A stretch of DNA of 64,000 nt from Pseudomonas eucalypticola (GTDB lineage: Bacteria; Pseudomonadota; Gammaproteobacteria; Pseudomonadales; Pseudomonadaceae). Location of the stretch: assembly GCF_013374995.1 (NCBI RefSeq), contig NZ_CP056030.1, positions 2,574,501 through 2,638,500 of the forward strand, in the 5' to 3' direction. Positions within the stretch are counted from its first letter, which is position 1, and every line of letters begins with the position of its first letter. Under the pieces are notes generated by a model that had not been told where the DNA came from, made no database searches, and worked only from the letters and a program-made list of their open reading frames with translations. Below, one piece after another: positions 26,256-34,776 of this stretch. The position numbers and the translations under genes were made by a program.

Positions 26256-28537
26256 CCGAATACCGACACCTGCTGGGCATGCTGGCTTTGCTGGTCAGCC
26301 CGCCACCGGACAAGCGCAGTGTTTTTGGCCGTGCCCTGAACCAACTGATCAGCGACGTGGAAGAGCGCTCCATCAGCGTGCTGGTGTCCGAGACGCTCAG
26401 CGACGCTACGTCCATTCTCAGCACCGACCCGGCCATCCAGTGCGTGCTGCTGAGCTGGGAAATGGACACCAGCGAAGGCCACCAGGCCTGTATCGACCTG
26501 CTCACCGCGCTGCGCGAGCGCAATACGCGGGTGCCGGTGTTCCTGATCAGCGACCGCAGCACGGCATCCAGTGTGCCGCTGATCGTCATGCAGCATGCCG
26601 ACGACTTCATCTGGCTGCCCGAGGACACCAGCCGCTTTCTCAGCGGGCGCATCCTGGCGGCCATCGAGCGTTATCGCCAGGCGGTGCTGCCGCCCATGTT
26701 CGGCGCCTTGCTCAAGTTTGCGCGCAGCTACGAGTATTCCTGGCACACGCCAGGCCACGCCGGTGGCACGGCATTCCTGAAAAGCACCGCGGGCCGGGCG
26801 TTCTACGAATTCTTCGGGGAAAACCTGCTGCGCTCGGACCTGTCCATCTCGGTGGGCGAGCTGGGGTCGCTGCTCGACCACAGTGGCCCCATCGGGCAGG
26901 GCGAACGGTATGCCGCCAAGGTGTTCGGCGCCCATCGTACCTACTACGTTACCAACGGCTCGTCGATGTCCAACCGGGTCATCCTGATGGCCAGCGTCAC
27001 CCGTGACCAGATCGCCCTGTGCGACCGCAACTGCCACAAGTCCGCCGAACACGCCATGACCCTGTCCGGCGCCATTCCCACCTACCTGGTGCCGACCCGC
27101 AACCGCTACGGCATCATCGGTCCGATCTTGCCGCAGACCTTGAGTGCCGACGGGGTCAAGCGGGCCATTGCCGAAAACCCGTTGGTGCACAGCGGCATCG
27201 ACCCCACGCCGGTACACGCCATCGTCACCAACTCTACCTACGATGGCCTGACCTACAACGTCACCCGGGTCGAAGACCTGCTGGGCCAAAGCGTCGACCG
27301 CCTGCACTTCGACGAAGCCTGGTACGGCTATGCCCGGTTCAACCCGTTGTACCGCGACCGTTTCGCCATGCACGGCAGCCCGGCCGACCATGACGCCTCG
27401 CGGCCGACGGTGTTCGCCACCCAGTCCACCCACAAACTGCTGGCAGCGCTGTCCCAGGCCTCGATGATCCATGTGCGTGATGGCCGCAACCCCATTCCCC
27501 ATGGGCGTTTCAACGAGTCGTTCATGATGCACGCGTCGACCTCGCCCAACTACGCCATCATGGCCTCGTGCGACGTCAGTTCGGCGATGATGGAGCAGCC
27601 CACCGGGCAGATCCTCACCACGGAGTCCATCGAAGAAGCCATTGCGTTCCGCCAGGTCATCTCGCGCATGCACAGCGAGATGCTTGCCAGTGACGATTGG
27701 TTCTTCTCGTGCTGGCAGCCCCCGTCGGTCAAGGTCGGCGCGCTGGACGTGCCGTTCCACGAGGTGGACCCCGGCCTGCTCAAGACCGAGCCAAGCTGCT
27801 GGGTACTGCACCCCAATGCCGTGTGGCACGGTTTCGGCGACATTGAAGACGGCTACTGCATGCTGGACCCCATCAAGGTCTCGGTGCTGAGCCCGGGCAT
27901 GGGCGACGATGGCAACCTGCTGGAGCACGGCATCCCCGCGTGCGTGCTGTCGGCGTATCTGGGGCGCCAAGGCATCGTGGTGGAGAAGACCACCGACTTC
28001 ACCATCCTCTTCCTGTTTTCCATCGGCATCACCAAGGGCAAGTGGGGCACGCTGGTCAACGCCTTGCTGGACTTCAAGCGCGACTACGACAGCAACCTGG
28101 AATTGGAGCTGTGCCTGCCCGACCTGCTGGCCGCCAACCAGCAGCGCTATGCCGGCATGGGCCTCAAAGACCTGGCGGACGAGATCTTCGCCGCCATGAA
28201 ACAGCACAAGACCACGGCGGCCATGGCGCAGGCTTTCGGCACCCTGCCCGAGGCGGTGTTCAGCCCGGTGCAGGCCTATGAAAAACTGGTGAAGAACGAA
28301 GTGGAGCTGATCACCCTGGAACAGGCCGCCGGGCGCATCGCGGCCACCGGGATCGTGCCGTACCCGCCAGGCATTCCCTTGCTGATGCCGGGTGAAAAGG
28401 CCGGGGCGATCGAGGGGCCGTTGTTGGCGTATCTTCGGGCCCTCGAAGCCTTTGACCGCTCCTTCCCAGGCTTCACCCACGACACCCATGGCATCGAGAA
28501 TGTGGATGGGGTGTACCACCTGCTGGTACTGAAATAG
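26252..28537 (+). CDS. ldcA: Orn/Lys/Arg decarboxylase, class I (LdcA-like)
   Basis: A protein of 761 residues in three parts. The N-terminal wing (about 1-140) has a receiver-like fold (LLSWEMDTSEGHQACIDLL). The PLP core starts at YSWHTPGHAGGTAFLKS and has RTYYVTNGSSMSNR, CDRNCHKSAEHAM, LHFDEAWYGYARF and QSTHKLLAALSQ, where the lysine near residue 394 binds PLP. The C-terminal domain ends HLLVLK. It decarboxylates a basic amino acid to a diamine, consuming a proton. Length and pairing with the antiporter fit lysine decarboxylase LdcA of pseudomonads; arginine or ornithine specificity cannot be excluded from sequence alone. Confidence 0.85.
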   Translation: MTEYRHLLGMLALLVSPPPDKRSVFGRALNQLISDVEERSISVLVSETLSDATSILSTDPAIQCVLLSWEMDTSEGHQACIDLLTALRERNTRVPVFLISDRSTASSVPLIVMQHADDFIWLPEDTSRFLSGRILAAIERYRQAVLPPMFGALLKFARSYEYSWHTPGHAGGTAFLKSTAGRAFYEFFGENLLRSDLSISVGELGSLLDHSGPIGQGERYAAKVFGAHRTYYVTNGSSMSNRVILMASVTRDQIALCDRNCHKSAEHAMTLSGAIPTYLVPTRNRYGIIGPILPQTLSADGVKRAIAENPLVHSGIDPTPVHAIVTNSTYDGLTYNVTRVEDLLGQSVDRLHFDEAWYGYARFNPLYRDRFAMHGSPADHDASRPTVFATQSTHKLLAALSQASMIHVRDGRNPIPHGRFNESFMMHASTSPNYAIMASCDVSSAMMEQPTGQILTTESIEEAIAFRQVISRMHSEMLASDDWFFSCWQPPSVKVGALDVPFHEVDPGLLKTEPSCWVLHPNAVWHGFGDIEDGYCMLDPIKVSVLSPGMGDDGNLLEHGIPACVLSAYLGRQGIVVEKTTDFTILFLFSIGITKGKWGTLVNALLDFKRDYDSNLELELCLPDLLAANQQRYAGMGLKDLADEIFAAMKQHKTTAAMAQAFGTLPEAVFSPVQAYEKLVKNEVELITLEQAAGRIAATGIVPYPPGIPLLMPGEKAGAIEGPLLAYLRALEAFDRSFPGFTHDTHGIENVDGVYHLLVLK

Positions 28538-28581
28538 CCGCCCCGGCGTCAGGGCGATGGCGGCGACACCCCGGGGTTGGG

Positions 28582-29088
28582 TCAATCCGCGCCGCGGAGT
28601 TGCCGGGTGATCATCGTCACGGCCTGCTCGGGGGTCAACTGCGCGGTGTCCAGGCAAAACGTCGCTTCGTCCCAGGCTTCATACTCATGGGCCAGCACCG
28701 ACTGCCAGGTGGGCGGCGTAAGGCCGGGAATATCCCCCACCCTCGTTTCCACCCGGCGCTGATGTTCACGCCGGTTGGAGCACACCACCTGAATATTCAG
28801 CAAGTCCACGCCGGCCTGCGCGGCGACCTGGCGCCAGGCCTCTCGGCTTTCCAGGACAGGATTCACCCCATCCACCACAACCTGTCTGCCTAGCTGCAGA
28901 TTGCTCAGCGCCAGCGCGTTGGCGACCTGGTAGCCGCTGCGCCCCACGCCCTGTGCGAGCACACCGGCGCTGCGAATCGCCTGCTCGATGGTGTCTATGC
29001 GCAGGTATACCGCGCCCGTGGCGGCGGCGAAGGATGTGGCAAGGGTGGTTTTTCCGGTGCCGGGCAGGCCGCTGAAGACGATTAGCAT
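28582..29088 (-). CDS. Small P-loop kinase (AAA/zeta-toxin-like nucleotide or small-molecule kinase)
   Basis: About 168 residues starting MLIVFSGLPGTGKTTLATSF, which contains Walker A. YLRIDTIEQAIRSAG and NLQLGRQVVVDGVNPVLESRE follow, then a lid segment NRREHQRRVETRVGD. This layout is typical of small uncharacterised kinases related to adenylyl-sulfate or antibiotic kinases. No antitoxin gene is adjacent, so a toxin role is not supported. The longer frame to 29169 lacks support. Substrate unknown. Confidence 0.7.
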   Translation of the reverse strand: MLIVFSGLPGTGKTTLATSFAAATGAVYLRIDTIEQAIRSAGVLAQGVGRSGYQVANALALSNLQLGRQVVVDGVNPVLESREAWRQVAAQAGVDLLNIQVVCSNRREHQRRVETRVGDIPGLTPPTWQSVLAHEYEAWDEATFCLDTAQLTPEQAVTMITRQLRGAD

Positions 29089-29250
29089 GGACGTCCTTGT
29101 TCCGTGGAAAGAGCAATGTTCCCGCTGCGGCAGTGCGAGCGGCGTAGGTGACGCGGCCAGGCCTTTCACGCTGCCGATAGCGGCTTCGCCTCTTTACGCT
29201 ATATAGTTTGGCTTATAGCGATTTCGCTGAGGGAGACAGGAGAGAGTACC

Positions 29251-29910
29251 GTGAGCGCACAACCGAAGGAGGCCGTGGGGCCCGACTATAGCATCGACGC
29301 CATGCGCCACGCCCAGGCCATGACCTGGCGGGCCATCGAACAGCTGTCCCAGCGCATTGAGCCGGGCATGCTGGAGTCCCATACTTGCGCATTGGGCAAG
29401 CAGGTACTCAAGGACCTGGAGATGCAGCGGATCTGGCACCCGCTATTGGTGCGCTTCGGCGCCAACACCCTGAAGACCTTCAAGCAGCGCTCCGATGGTG
29501 ACCCGGTGTTGGGTGAAAACGACATCTTCTTCATCGACATGGGCGCCGTGTGGCAAGGCCATGAGGGCGACGCCGGGGAAACCTTCGTCACCGGCGACGA
29601 CCCGGCCATGGCTGCGTGTGCCCAGGCCGCCAAGACGCTGTTCCAGCGCGTAGAGGCGCAATGGCGCAGCCAGCGCATGGCCGGGCCTGATTTGTACCGG
29701 TATGCCCAGGAACACGCGCAAGCCATGGGCTGGACATTGAACCTGGACATCAAGGGCCACCGCGTCAGCGATTTTCCCCATGCGATTCACCGTGGCGGCG
29801 ACCTGGGAGATTTCGAGCATTGCCCGAACGAAGGGCTGTGGATCCTGGAAATCCAGATCGCCCACCCGACGCTGCCCTACGGTGCATTCTATGAAGACCT
29901 GCTCGCCTAG
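29251..29910 (+). CDS. M24-family (pita-bread) metallopeptidase-like protein
   Basis: 219 residues with a GTG start and a purine-rich GGGAGACAGGAGAG leader. The fold matches the creatinase/aminopeptidase P catalytic domain: DIFFIDMGAVWQGHEGDAGETF supplies two aspartates of the metal site, IKGHRVSDFPHAIHRGG resembles the His-containing block, and GLWILEIQIAHPTLPYG holds the glutamate region. The usual N-terminal domain is missing, so it is a catalytic-domain-only form. Its 3' end overlaps the end of the convergent GlxA-type regulator by four bases. Substrate unknown. The upstream spacer 29089-29250 shows only a REP-like fragment near 29131-29160. Confidence 0.75.
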   Translation: MSAQPKEAVGPDYSIDAMRHAQAMTWRAIEQLSQRIEPGMLESHTCALGKQVLKDLEMQRIWHPLLVRFGANTLKTFKQRSDGDPVLGENDIFFIDMGAVWQGHEGDAGETFVTGDDPAMAACAQAAKTLFQRVEAQWRSQRMAGPDLYRYAQEHAQAMGWTLNLDIKGHRVSDFPHAIHRGGDLGDFEHCPNEGLWILEIQIAHPTLPYGAFYEDLLA

Positions 29911-30903
29911 GCGGCGCCCGTCAGCGCTTCCCGGCGTCCGAATTGCTTGCGGTAATCGCTGGGGCTGCTGTCCAGGTTGTTGCGGAAGTGATGGCGCAAC
30001 GTAGCGGCGGTACCGAAACCGCATTGTTCGGCGATCAGCGACACGGATAGCGCGCTGGTCTCCAGCAGTGCCTTGGCGCGCTCCAGCCTGACCCCCAGCA
30101 GCCAATGGGCTGGCGTGGTGCCAGTGGCATCGTGGAAGCGGCGCAGGAAGGTACGACGGCTCATGTGGGTGGCGCGTGCCATCTGGTTGATATCGAGGCC
30201 ATGGGTCGGGCTCGCCCGCAGCCTATCCAGCAGCGGCGCCAGGCTGTTGCCAGGCCGGGCGGTGACGGGCTGTTCCAGGTATTGCGCCTGACACCCCAGG
30301 CGGTGGGGCGGCGTCACCATCCGGCGCGCGGCGCGGTTGGCGGCCTCAGGGCCGAAGTCTCGACGGATCAGGTGCAGGCAGGCATCAAGGCCGGAAGCAC
30401 ACCCGGCCGACGTCAGGATATCGCCTTCGTCCACGTACAGCACCGACGCTTCGACCCGCACGCCCGGGTATGCCTTCGCCAGCGCCTCGTGATGGTGCCA
30501 GTGGGTGGTCGCGCGCTTGCCCGCCAGCAGGCCGGTTGCCGCCAGCACGAAAGTGCCGGCGCACAGGGTGAAAATGCGACAGCCCCGCTGGTTCGCCGCG
30601 CTCAGGGCGTCGAGCAGGGCGGTGGACACATCGCCGGCCAGGTCGCGCCAGCCAGGAATGACGATGGTGCCGGCTTGCTCCAGCAACTCAAGGCCGCCCT
30701 GCACGCCGATCTGCACCCCGCCAAACGCCCGCAGTGGGCCCGGCTCGGCTGCCGCCACGCGCAGGTAGCGGTTTTTTCAGCAATGGGTCATCGCGACCGA
30801 AGGCTTCGATGGTGGTGCCGAATTCGAAGGTGCACAGCTGGTCGTAGGCCAGCACCACGAGGTTTCGATTGAAGGGCAGGGGGGCAGCAAGGTCTTTTGG
30901 CAT
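29907..30903 (-). pseudogene. GlxA-type AraC regulator with DJ-1/PfpI domain, split by a +1 frameshift
   Basis: The first frame starts at 30903 (MPKDLAAPLPFNRNLVVLAYDQLCTFEFG) and breaks after EAFGRDDPLLKK. The rest (AEPGPLRAFGGVQIGVQGGL, then FTLCAGTFVLAATGLLAGKRATTHWH, and a C-terminal AraC helix-turn-helix with INQMARATHMSRRTFLRRF) continues in another frame to 29907. The break sits in a run of six A bases (plus-strand T, 30772-30777). Five would restore KNRYLRVAAAEPGP and a normal protein of about 331 residues. Known relatives sense amines or other small metabolites. It is divergent from the MFS exporter and could regulate it. A sequencing error is plausible. Confidence 0.85.
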
Positions 30904-30995
30904 GAAATTGACGATACCTGGCCTGTGTGCCGATTTCCACAGATCCGTGCACGCCTGATCATCGCCGCACTTATTGAACCATGGAAAGGTGCCAC

Positions 30996-32471
30996 ATGAA
31001 AGATTCCACCAAGGCGCTGGCGGCGGTGTGCCTGGCAGCGATGATGTTCGGCCTGGAAATCTCCAGTATCCCGGTGATATTGCCCACCCTTGAAACGGAC
31101 CTGCACAGCGTGTTCAGTGACCTGCAATGGGTCATGAACGCCTACACGCTGGCGTGCACCAGCGTGTTGATGGCCGTGGGTACGCTGGTGGACCGCTATG
31201 GGCGCAAGATGCTGTTCATCTTCAGCGTCGCGGTGTTCGGCCTGGCGTCATTGGGGTGTGGCATGGCGAACAGCAGCGCGTGGCTGATCTTCGCGCGTGC
31301 GGTGCAGGGTGCCAGCGGCGGGGCCATGCTGGTCTGCCAGATCTCCATCCTGTCCCGGCAGTTCACCCAGGCACGTGAGCGCGGCAGAGCGTTCGCATTG
31401 TGGGGCGTTGTGTTTGGTGCCGGCCTGGGCCTGGGGCCGATCATGGGCACGGGCCTCCTCGCGCTGGCCGGTTGGCCATGGGTTTTCCTGATCCATGTGC
31501 CTATCGCCGCGCTGGCCTGCGCCCTGGCCGCGGGCGGGGTGCACGCTTCGAGCGAGGTGCAGGCTGGCAAGCTGGGCAGCCTGGGAATCCTGCTGCTGGC
31601 CTCGGCGGTGTTCGGTTTTAGCTACGTGATCATCCAAGGCCCGCAACCCGACATGTCGAGCCTGCAAGCAGGCGGCATCCTGGCGTTGAGCCTGGTCGCG
31701 TTCGTGGCCTTCGTGGTATCGCAGAAGCGCAGCCATCAGCCGATGATGGATTTTTCGGTGTTCCGTATACGAGGTTTCACGGGCGCACTGCTGGGGTCGG
31801 CCGGCATGAATTTCAGCTTTTGGCCGTTGATGATCTACCTGCCTCTCTATGTGCAGGCGGGGATGGGGTTGGACAAAGGCAAGGCGGGGGCGTTGTTGCT
31901 GGCGTATACCCTGCCGACACTGTTCGTGCCGCCGCTGGCCGAGCGCCTGGCGCTGAAACTGCACCCAGGGGTGATGATTCCCGCCGGGTTGCTGGTGATA
32001 GGAACAGGCCTGCTAGTGATGTGTGTTGCCATCGGCTACCCCGGGATGTTGCTGCCGGGCATGGTGGCTGGCTGCATGCTGGCGGGCACCGGGCTGGGCC
32101 TTACCAATACACCGGTGACCAATACCAGTACCGGTTCCGTACCCCCGGCCCGGGCGGGCATGGCGTCGGGCATGGACATGAGCGCGCGAATGACCTCGCT
32201 GGCCATCAACATTGCGGTCATGGGGTGGATACTGGTGCAGGGGATCAGCGCCGCACTGTCCGGGCTGCGCGAGGGTGTCGCGTTGCAGGCTGCGGCACAG
32301 GCAGTGGCGGCCGGCAAGCAGGTAGTGCCGGTGGGCGCCTTCCATGCGGCGCTCGACCTTGGGTTCAGTTGGGTCCTGATGTATGGCGTGGCCAGTGTCT
32401 GCGTGGCGGCGGTGGCGAGTTTCTGGGTGTTCAGGCCGTGGGGCGAGAGGGCGGTTGTCGGAACGGCGTGA
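30996..32471 (+). CDS. MFS exporter, DHA2 (14-TM) drug:H+ antiporter family
   Basis: About 491 residues with about 14 hydrophobic helices. ALPTL-like motif region IPVILPTLETDL, LQWVMNAYTLACTSVLMAVGTLVDRYGRKMLF (MFS motif A) and FGAGLGLGPIMGTGLLALAGWPWVFLIHVPI (motif C, exporter type) are present. ARAGMASGMDMSARM near residue 395 fits the DHA2 group. It probably exports toxic organic compounds. It is divergent from the GlxA-type regulator, 93 bases from its start. The start at 30996 is preceded by a GAAAGG site. Confidence 0.85.
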   Translation: MKDSTKALAAVCLAAMMFGLEISSIPVILPTLETDLHSVFSDLQWVMNAYTLACTSVLMAVGTLVDRYGRKMLFIFSVAVFGLASLGCGMANSSAWLIFARAVQGASGGAMLVCQISILSRQFTQARERGRAFALWGVVFGAGLGLGPIMGTGLLALAGWPWVFLIHVPIAALACALAAGGVHASSEVQAGKLGSLGILLLASAVFGFSYVIIQGPQPDMSSLQAGGILALSLVAFVAFVVSQKRSHQPMMDFSVFRIRGFTGALLGSAGMNFSFWPLMIYLPLYVQAGMGLDKGKAGALLLAYTLPTLFVPPLAERLALKLHPGVMIPAGLLVIGTGLLVMCVAIGYPGMLLPGMVAGCMLAGTGLGLTNTPVTNTSTGSVPPARAGMASGMDMSARMTSLAINIAVMGWILVQGISAALSGLREGVALQAAAQAVAAGKQVVPVGAFHAALDLGFSWVLMYGVASVCVAAVASFWVFRPWGERAVVGTA

Positions 32472-32540
32472 GGGGGCGCTCACGTTCTTCCGGATTGCAG
32501 GTCGGCTGTGGGCGCGGGCAGCGCGCAATTGCGCATGGCC

Positions 32541-32627
32541 TGTAGCAGCGGACCAGGCCGCGTCGGGGTGAATGCGGTTTGCCTGATACCGCGCGGTGTT
32601 CGTGACGCGGCCAGGTCCGCTGCTACA
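32541..32627. repeat. REPIN-like inverted repeat
   Basis: Two 24-base arms (32541-32564 and 32604-32627) are inverted copies with one mismatch. Each begins TGTAGCAGCGGACC when read inward, and 39 bases separate them. Two inverted REP sequences in this arrangement are typical of Pseudomonas REPINs. A decayed relative lies at 8930-9045. Confidence 0.75.
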
Positions 32628-32899
32628 GATCGTCTCTCGGCCTGGTGAAGACGGGCAACGTGCTTCGCGTACCGCCGTCCATTTTTCAGATTTATCTCAA
32701 AGACAGTCATCGCCACGCCCCGGCACAATCGTCCGGATAACCCACGCCGTTGGAGCGTATCTGCAACGCACAGGCCAGTTCGTATTGGCGCTGCGCACGG
32801 CGCGGTTAAAGCGGCTGGGTGAACAGCCCGGTCAATGATCAACTTGGCGATGACTGAGACCTGCCCATGCGCCCTGTCGCGTGGAGGGTGCAAACGACT
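32628..32899. other. Gene-free stretch upstream of the fimbrial chaperone
   Basis: No supported gene. The segment includes an AT-richer patch (TTTTTCAGATTTATCTCAAAG near 32680), which could hold a promoter. Together with the REPIN, the non-coding gap between the MFS exporter and the chaperone is about 430 bases. Confidence 0.5.
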
Positions 32900-33646
32900 A
32901 TGACTATTCGAACGTGTATTTTGCTTTTCGGTTGCCTGGCGGGTTGTTTGCTCGGCGTGGACGCGCGGGCAAACATTGTCCTGGGAGGAACCCGCATCAT
33001 CTATCCGCAAGGGGAGCGGGAGGTCACCATCGCTCTCTCCAATAAAGGATCGGCACCGGCGCTGGTGCAGTCCTGGATGGATGACGGGGCTGCGCATTCA
33101 ACGCCGGAAAACAGTTCGGCACCCTTTCTGATAATGCCCCCTATCACGCGAATCGAAGCGCAGGCCTCGCAGACATTGCGCATTTTGTTCAACGGCACCC
33201 CATTGCCGACGACGCGCGAGTCGCTGTTCTGGCTCAATGTATTGGAAATTCCCCCCGTGTCTGCTGAAGCCAGGGAAAAGAACAATCTGTTACTTGCCAT
33301 TCAGAGCAGGATAAAAGTGTTCTATCGGCCTGCTTCTGTGAGCGGCTCATTGCATGAAGCCGCCGAATCGCTCAAGTGGGCGTGGGTCAAGGACGGTGCC
33401 CAATGGCAGCTGCGGTGCACCAATACATCGCCGTTTTATGTTTCGTTCGCGCAATTGAGCACCTTGAAGGCGGGCCAGACCCTGGTCAACGGGGATGGCA
33501 CCCAGATGGTTGAACCTGGGGGTGAAATCATATTCAAGCTGACCCCCGCGGCGCATTCGATTGCCGGCCTCAAGGAAGGTCAGGTGCGCTTTGAGTACAT
33601 CAACGACTACGGTGCCCTGAAACAAGTTGACGCTCTCGTCCAATGA
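32900..33646 (+). CDS. Periplasmic pilus chaperone (PapD-like)
   Basis: About 248 residues with a signal peptide (MTIRTCILLFGCLAGCLLG through ARA). The two-domain immunoglobulin-like chaperone fold is shown by NIVLGGTRIIYPQGEREVTI, FLIMPPITRIEAQASQTLRI, ESLFWLNVLEIPP and NLLLAIQSRIKVFYRP. These carry the conserved Arg and Lys that anchor pilin subunits and the proline before the C-domain. It should fold and deliver pilus subunits to an outer-membrane usher. The next gene, an adhesin, overlaps by four bases. No usher gene is present nearby. Start 32900 follows a GGAGG site. Confidence 0.9.
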   Translation: MTIRTCILLFGCLAGCLLGVDARANIVLGGTRIIYPQGEREVTIALSNKGSAPALVQSWMDDGAAHSTPENSSAPFLIMPPITRIEAQASQTLRILFNGTPLPTTRESLFWLNVLEIPPVSAEAREKNNLLLAIQSRIKVFYRPASVSGSLHEAAESLKWAWVKDGAQWQLRCTNTSPFYVSFAQLSTLKAGQTLVNGDGTQMVEPGGEIIFKLTPAAHSIAGLKEGQVRFEYINDYGALKQVDALVQ

Positions 33647-34761
33647 ACGCGTGGACCACCATGATAAAACGTTCCATACCGGCTGTTCACCGGGCAGCTC
33701 AGGTTGTCGCCATCCGCGCTGCCTGGGAGCAGTGGCTGGGGAGCCTGCGCACGCTCACCTGCCTCGTGCTCCTGCTCCTGTTTTCAACTTCCGCGTCCGC
33801 GGTATGCGGGATGATGCCCAACTACAGCGAGGGCGCGACCATCAATATCGACATGGGCCGTATAACCGTACCCGCCAACGCCACGATCGGGCAGGCATTC
33901 TACAAAAAGGAATTCCCCATCACTGGCAACTTTTTCGCCATCGTGGCCTGTGCGCCGGGTGACGCTACCCAGTGGCGAGTCACCATGGGGGCTGCCACCA
34001 CCCTTGCAAATGTCTACACCACCAATATCGCGGGCATTGGCATGAGGACCAGTTGGGTACCCGGCGCATCCGCTGCACCGTTATATGCCGGGGACAGCAC
34101 CGTCTGGAGACTCGGCATGCCTAACGTCAGCGGCAATTCAAATTCACTGGCGGTCAATGTGGGGGGTACCGTGGTAGTGGAACTGGTCAAGCTCACCAGC
34201 CAGGACAAGGTCGGGTCGGGCACGCTGGCGGGTGGCACCTACACACAAAACGTGGCGCAAAGTACTTACCCCTTCAATACCGGTGTATTTCTGTCGACAC
34301 GCATTGCCGGTGGCGGCAGCGAGATTGTCCCGGAAACCGGGACCTGTTCGGTCAGCGATCTGACCGTGACCATGGCTCCGGCGTCGCTCGGTCAGTTTCA
34401 CGGTGTCGGCAGTTCCAGCGGCGACACGGCGTTCCCGATCGTCTTTACCTGCTCAGGTGCCAATGGCGCGGTTGTCATGACGATCAATGGCGATAAGGTG
34501 ATGTCGGACGGTAGTCTGGGGCTGGTCAAACCGCAAAGTGGCGCGAATAACGCCTCCTGTATCGCGCTGCAGATCATTGACGGCGACACCGGCAACCCGG
34601 TTGTCCTGGGTGCGAAAAGCCAAGTAGGGTCAGTGCTGAATAACGCTACCACGTTCAACCTTCCTTACCACGTTCGCTATTACCAGAGTGAGGGTGGCGC
34701 CAATTGCGTAGCCCCTGGCCTGGTCAAGGGCACTGCGACGGTCACGGTCAGTTATCAATAG
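33643..34761 (+). CDS. Fimbrial tip adhesin-like protein
   Basis: 372 residues with a hydrophobic export signal at about residues 36-55 (TLTCLVLLLLFSTSASA). The mature protein begins with VCGMMPNYSEGATINIDMG. The C-terminal part (from about residue 228: TGTCSVSDLTVTMAPASLGQF) looks like a pilin domain with cysteines and ends GTATVTVSYQ, typical of fimbrial subunits that complete a chaperone. The preceding about 170 residues would be a receptor-binding domain. The size matches two-domain tip adhesins more than a 150-residue pilin. It is translated directly after the chaperone. Ligand unknown. Confidence 0.78.
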   Translation: MNAWTTMIKRSIPAVHRAAQVVAIRAAWEQWLGSLRTLTCLVLLLLFSTSASAVCGMMPNYSEGATINIDMGRITVPANATIGQAFYKKEFPITGNFFAIVACAPGDATQWRVTMGAATTLANVYTTNIAGIGMRTSWVPGASAAPLYAGDSTVWRLGMPNVSGNSNSLAVNVGGTVVVELVKLTSQDKVGSGTLAGGTYTQNVAQSTYPFNTGVFLSTRIAGGGSEIVPETGTCSVSDLTVTMAPASLGQFHGVGSSSGDTAFPIVFTCSGANGAVVMTINGDKVMSDGSLGLVKPQSGANNASCIALQIIDGDTGNPVVLGAKSQVGSVLNNATTFNLPYHVRYYQSEGGANCVAPGLVKGTATVTVSYQ

Positions 34762-34776
34762 TTCGCTTTTGACATC

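Noticed and set aside
26087..28657. Minus-strand open frame of 856 codons
   Set aside because: It lies antisense to the decarboxylase and the end of the antiporter gene. It shows no family motif and is composed as expected for a GC-rich shadow frame.
28582..29088. Zeta-toxin-like toxin gene
   Set aside because: It has a Walker A kinase opening, but no antitoxin partner or toxin-specific motif is visible.
29131..29160. A further REP-like element
   Set aside because: Only a short GACGCGGCCAGG match to the 32541-32627 arms and no second arm to form a hairpin.
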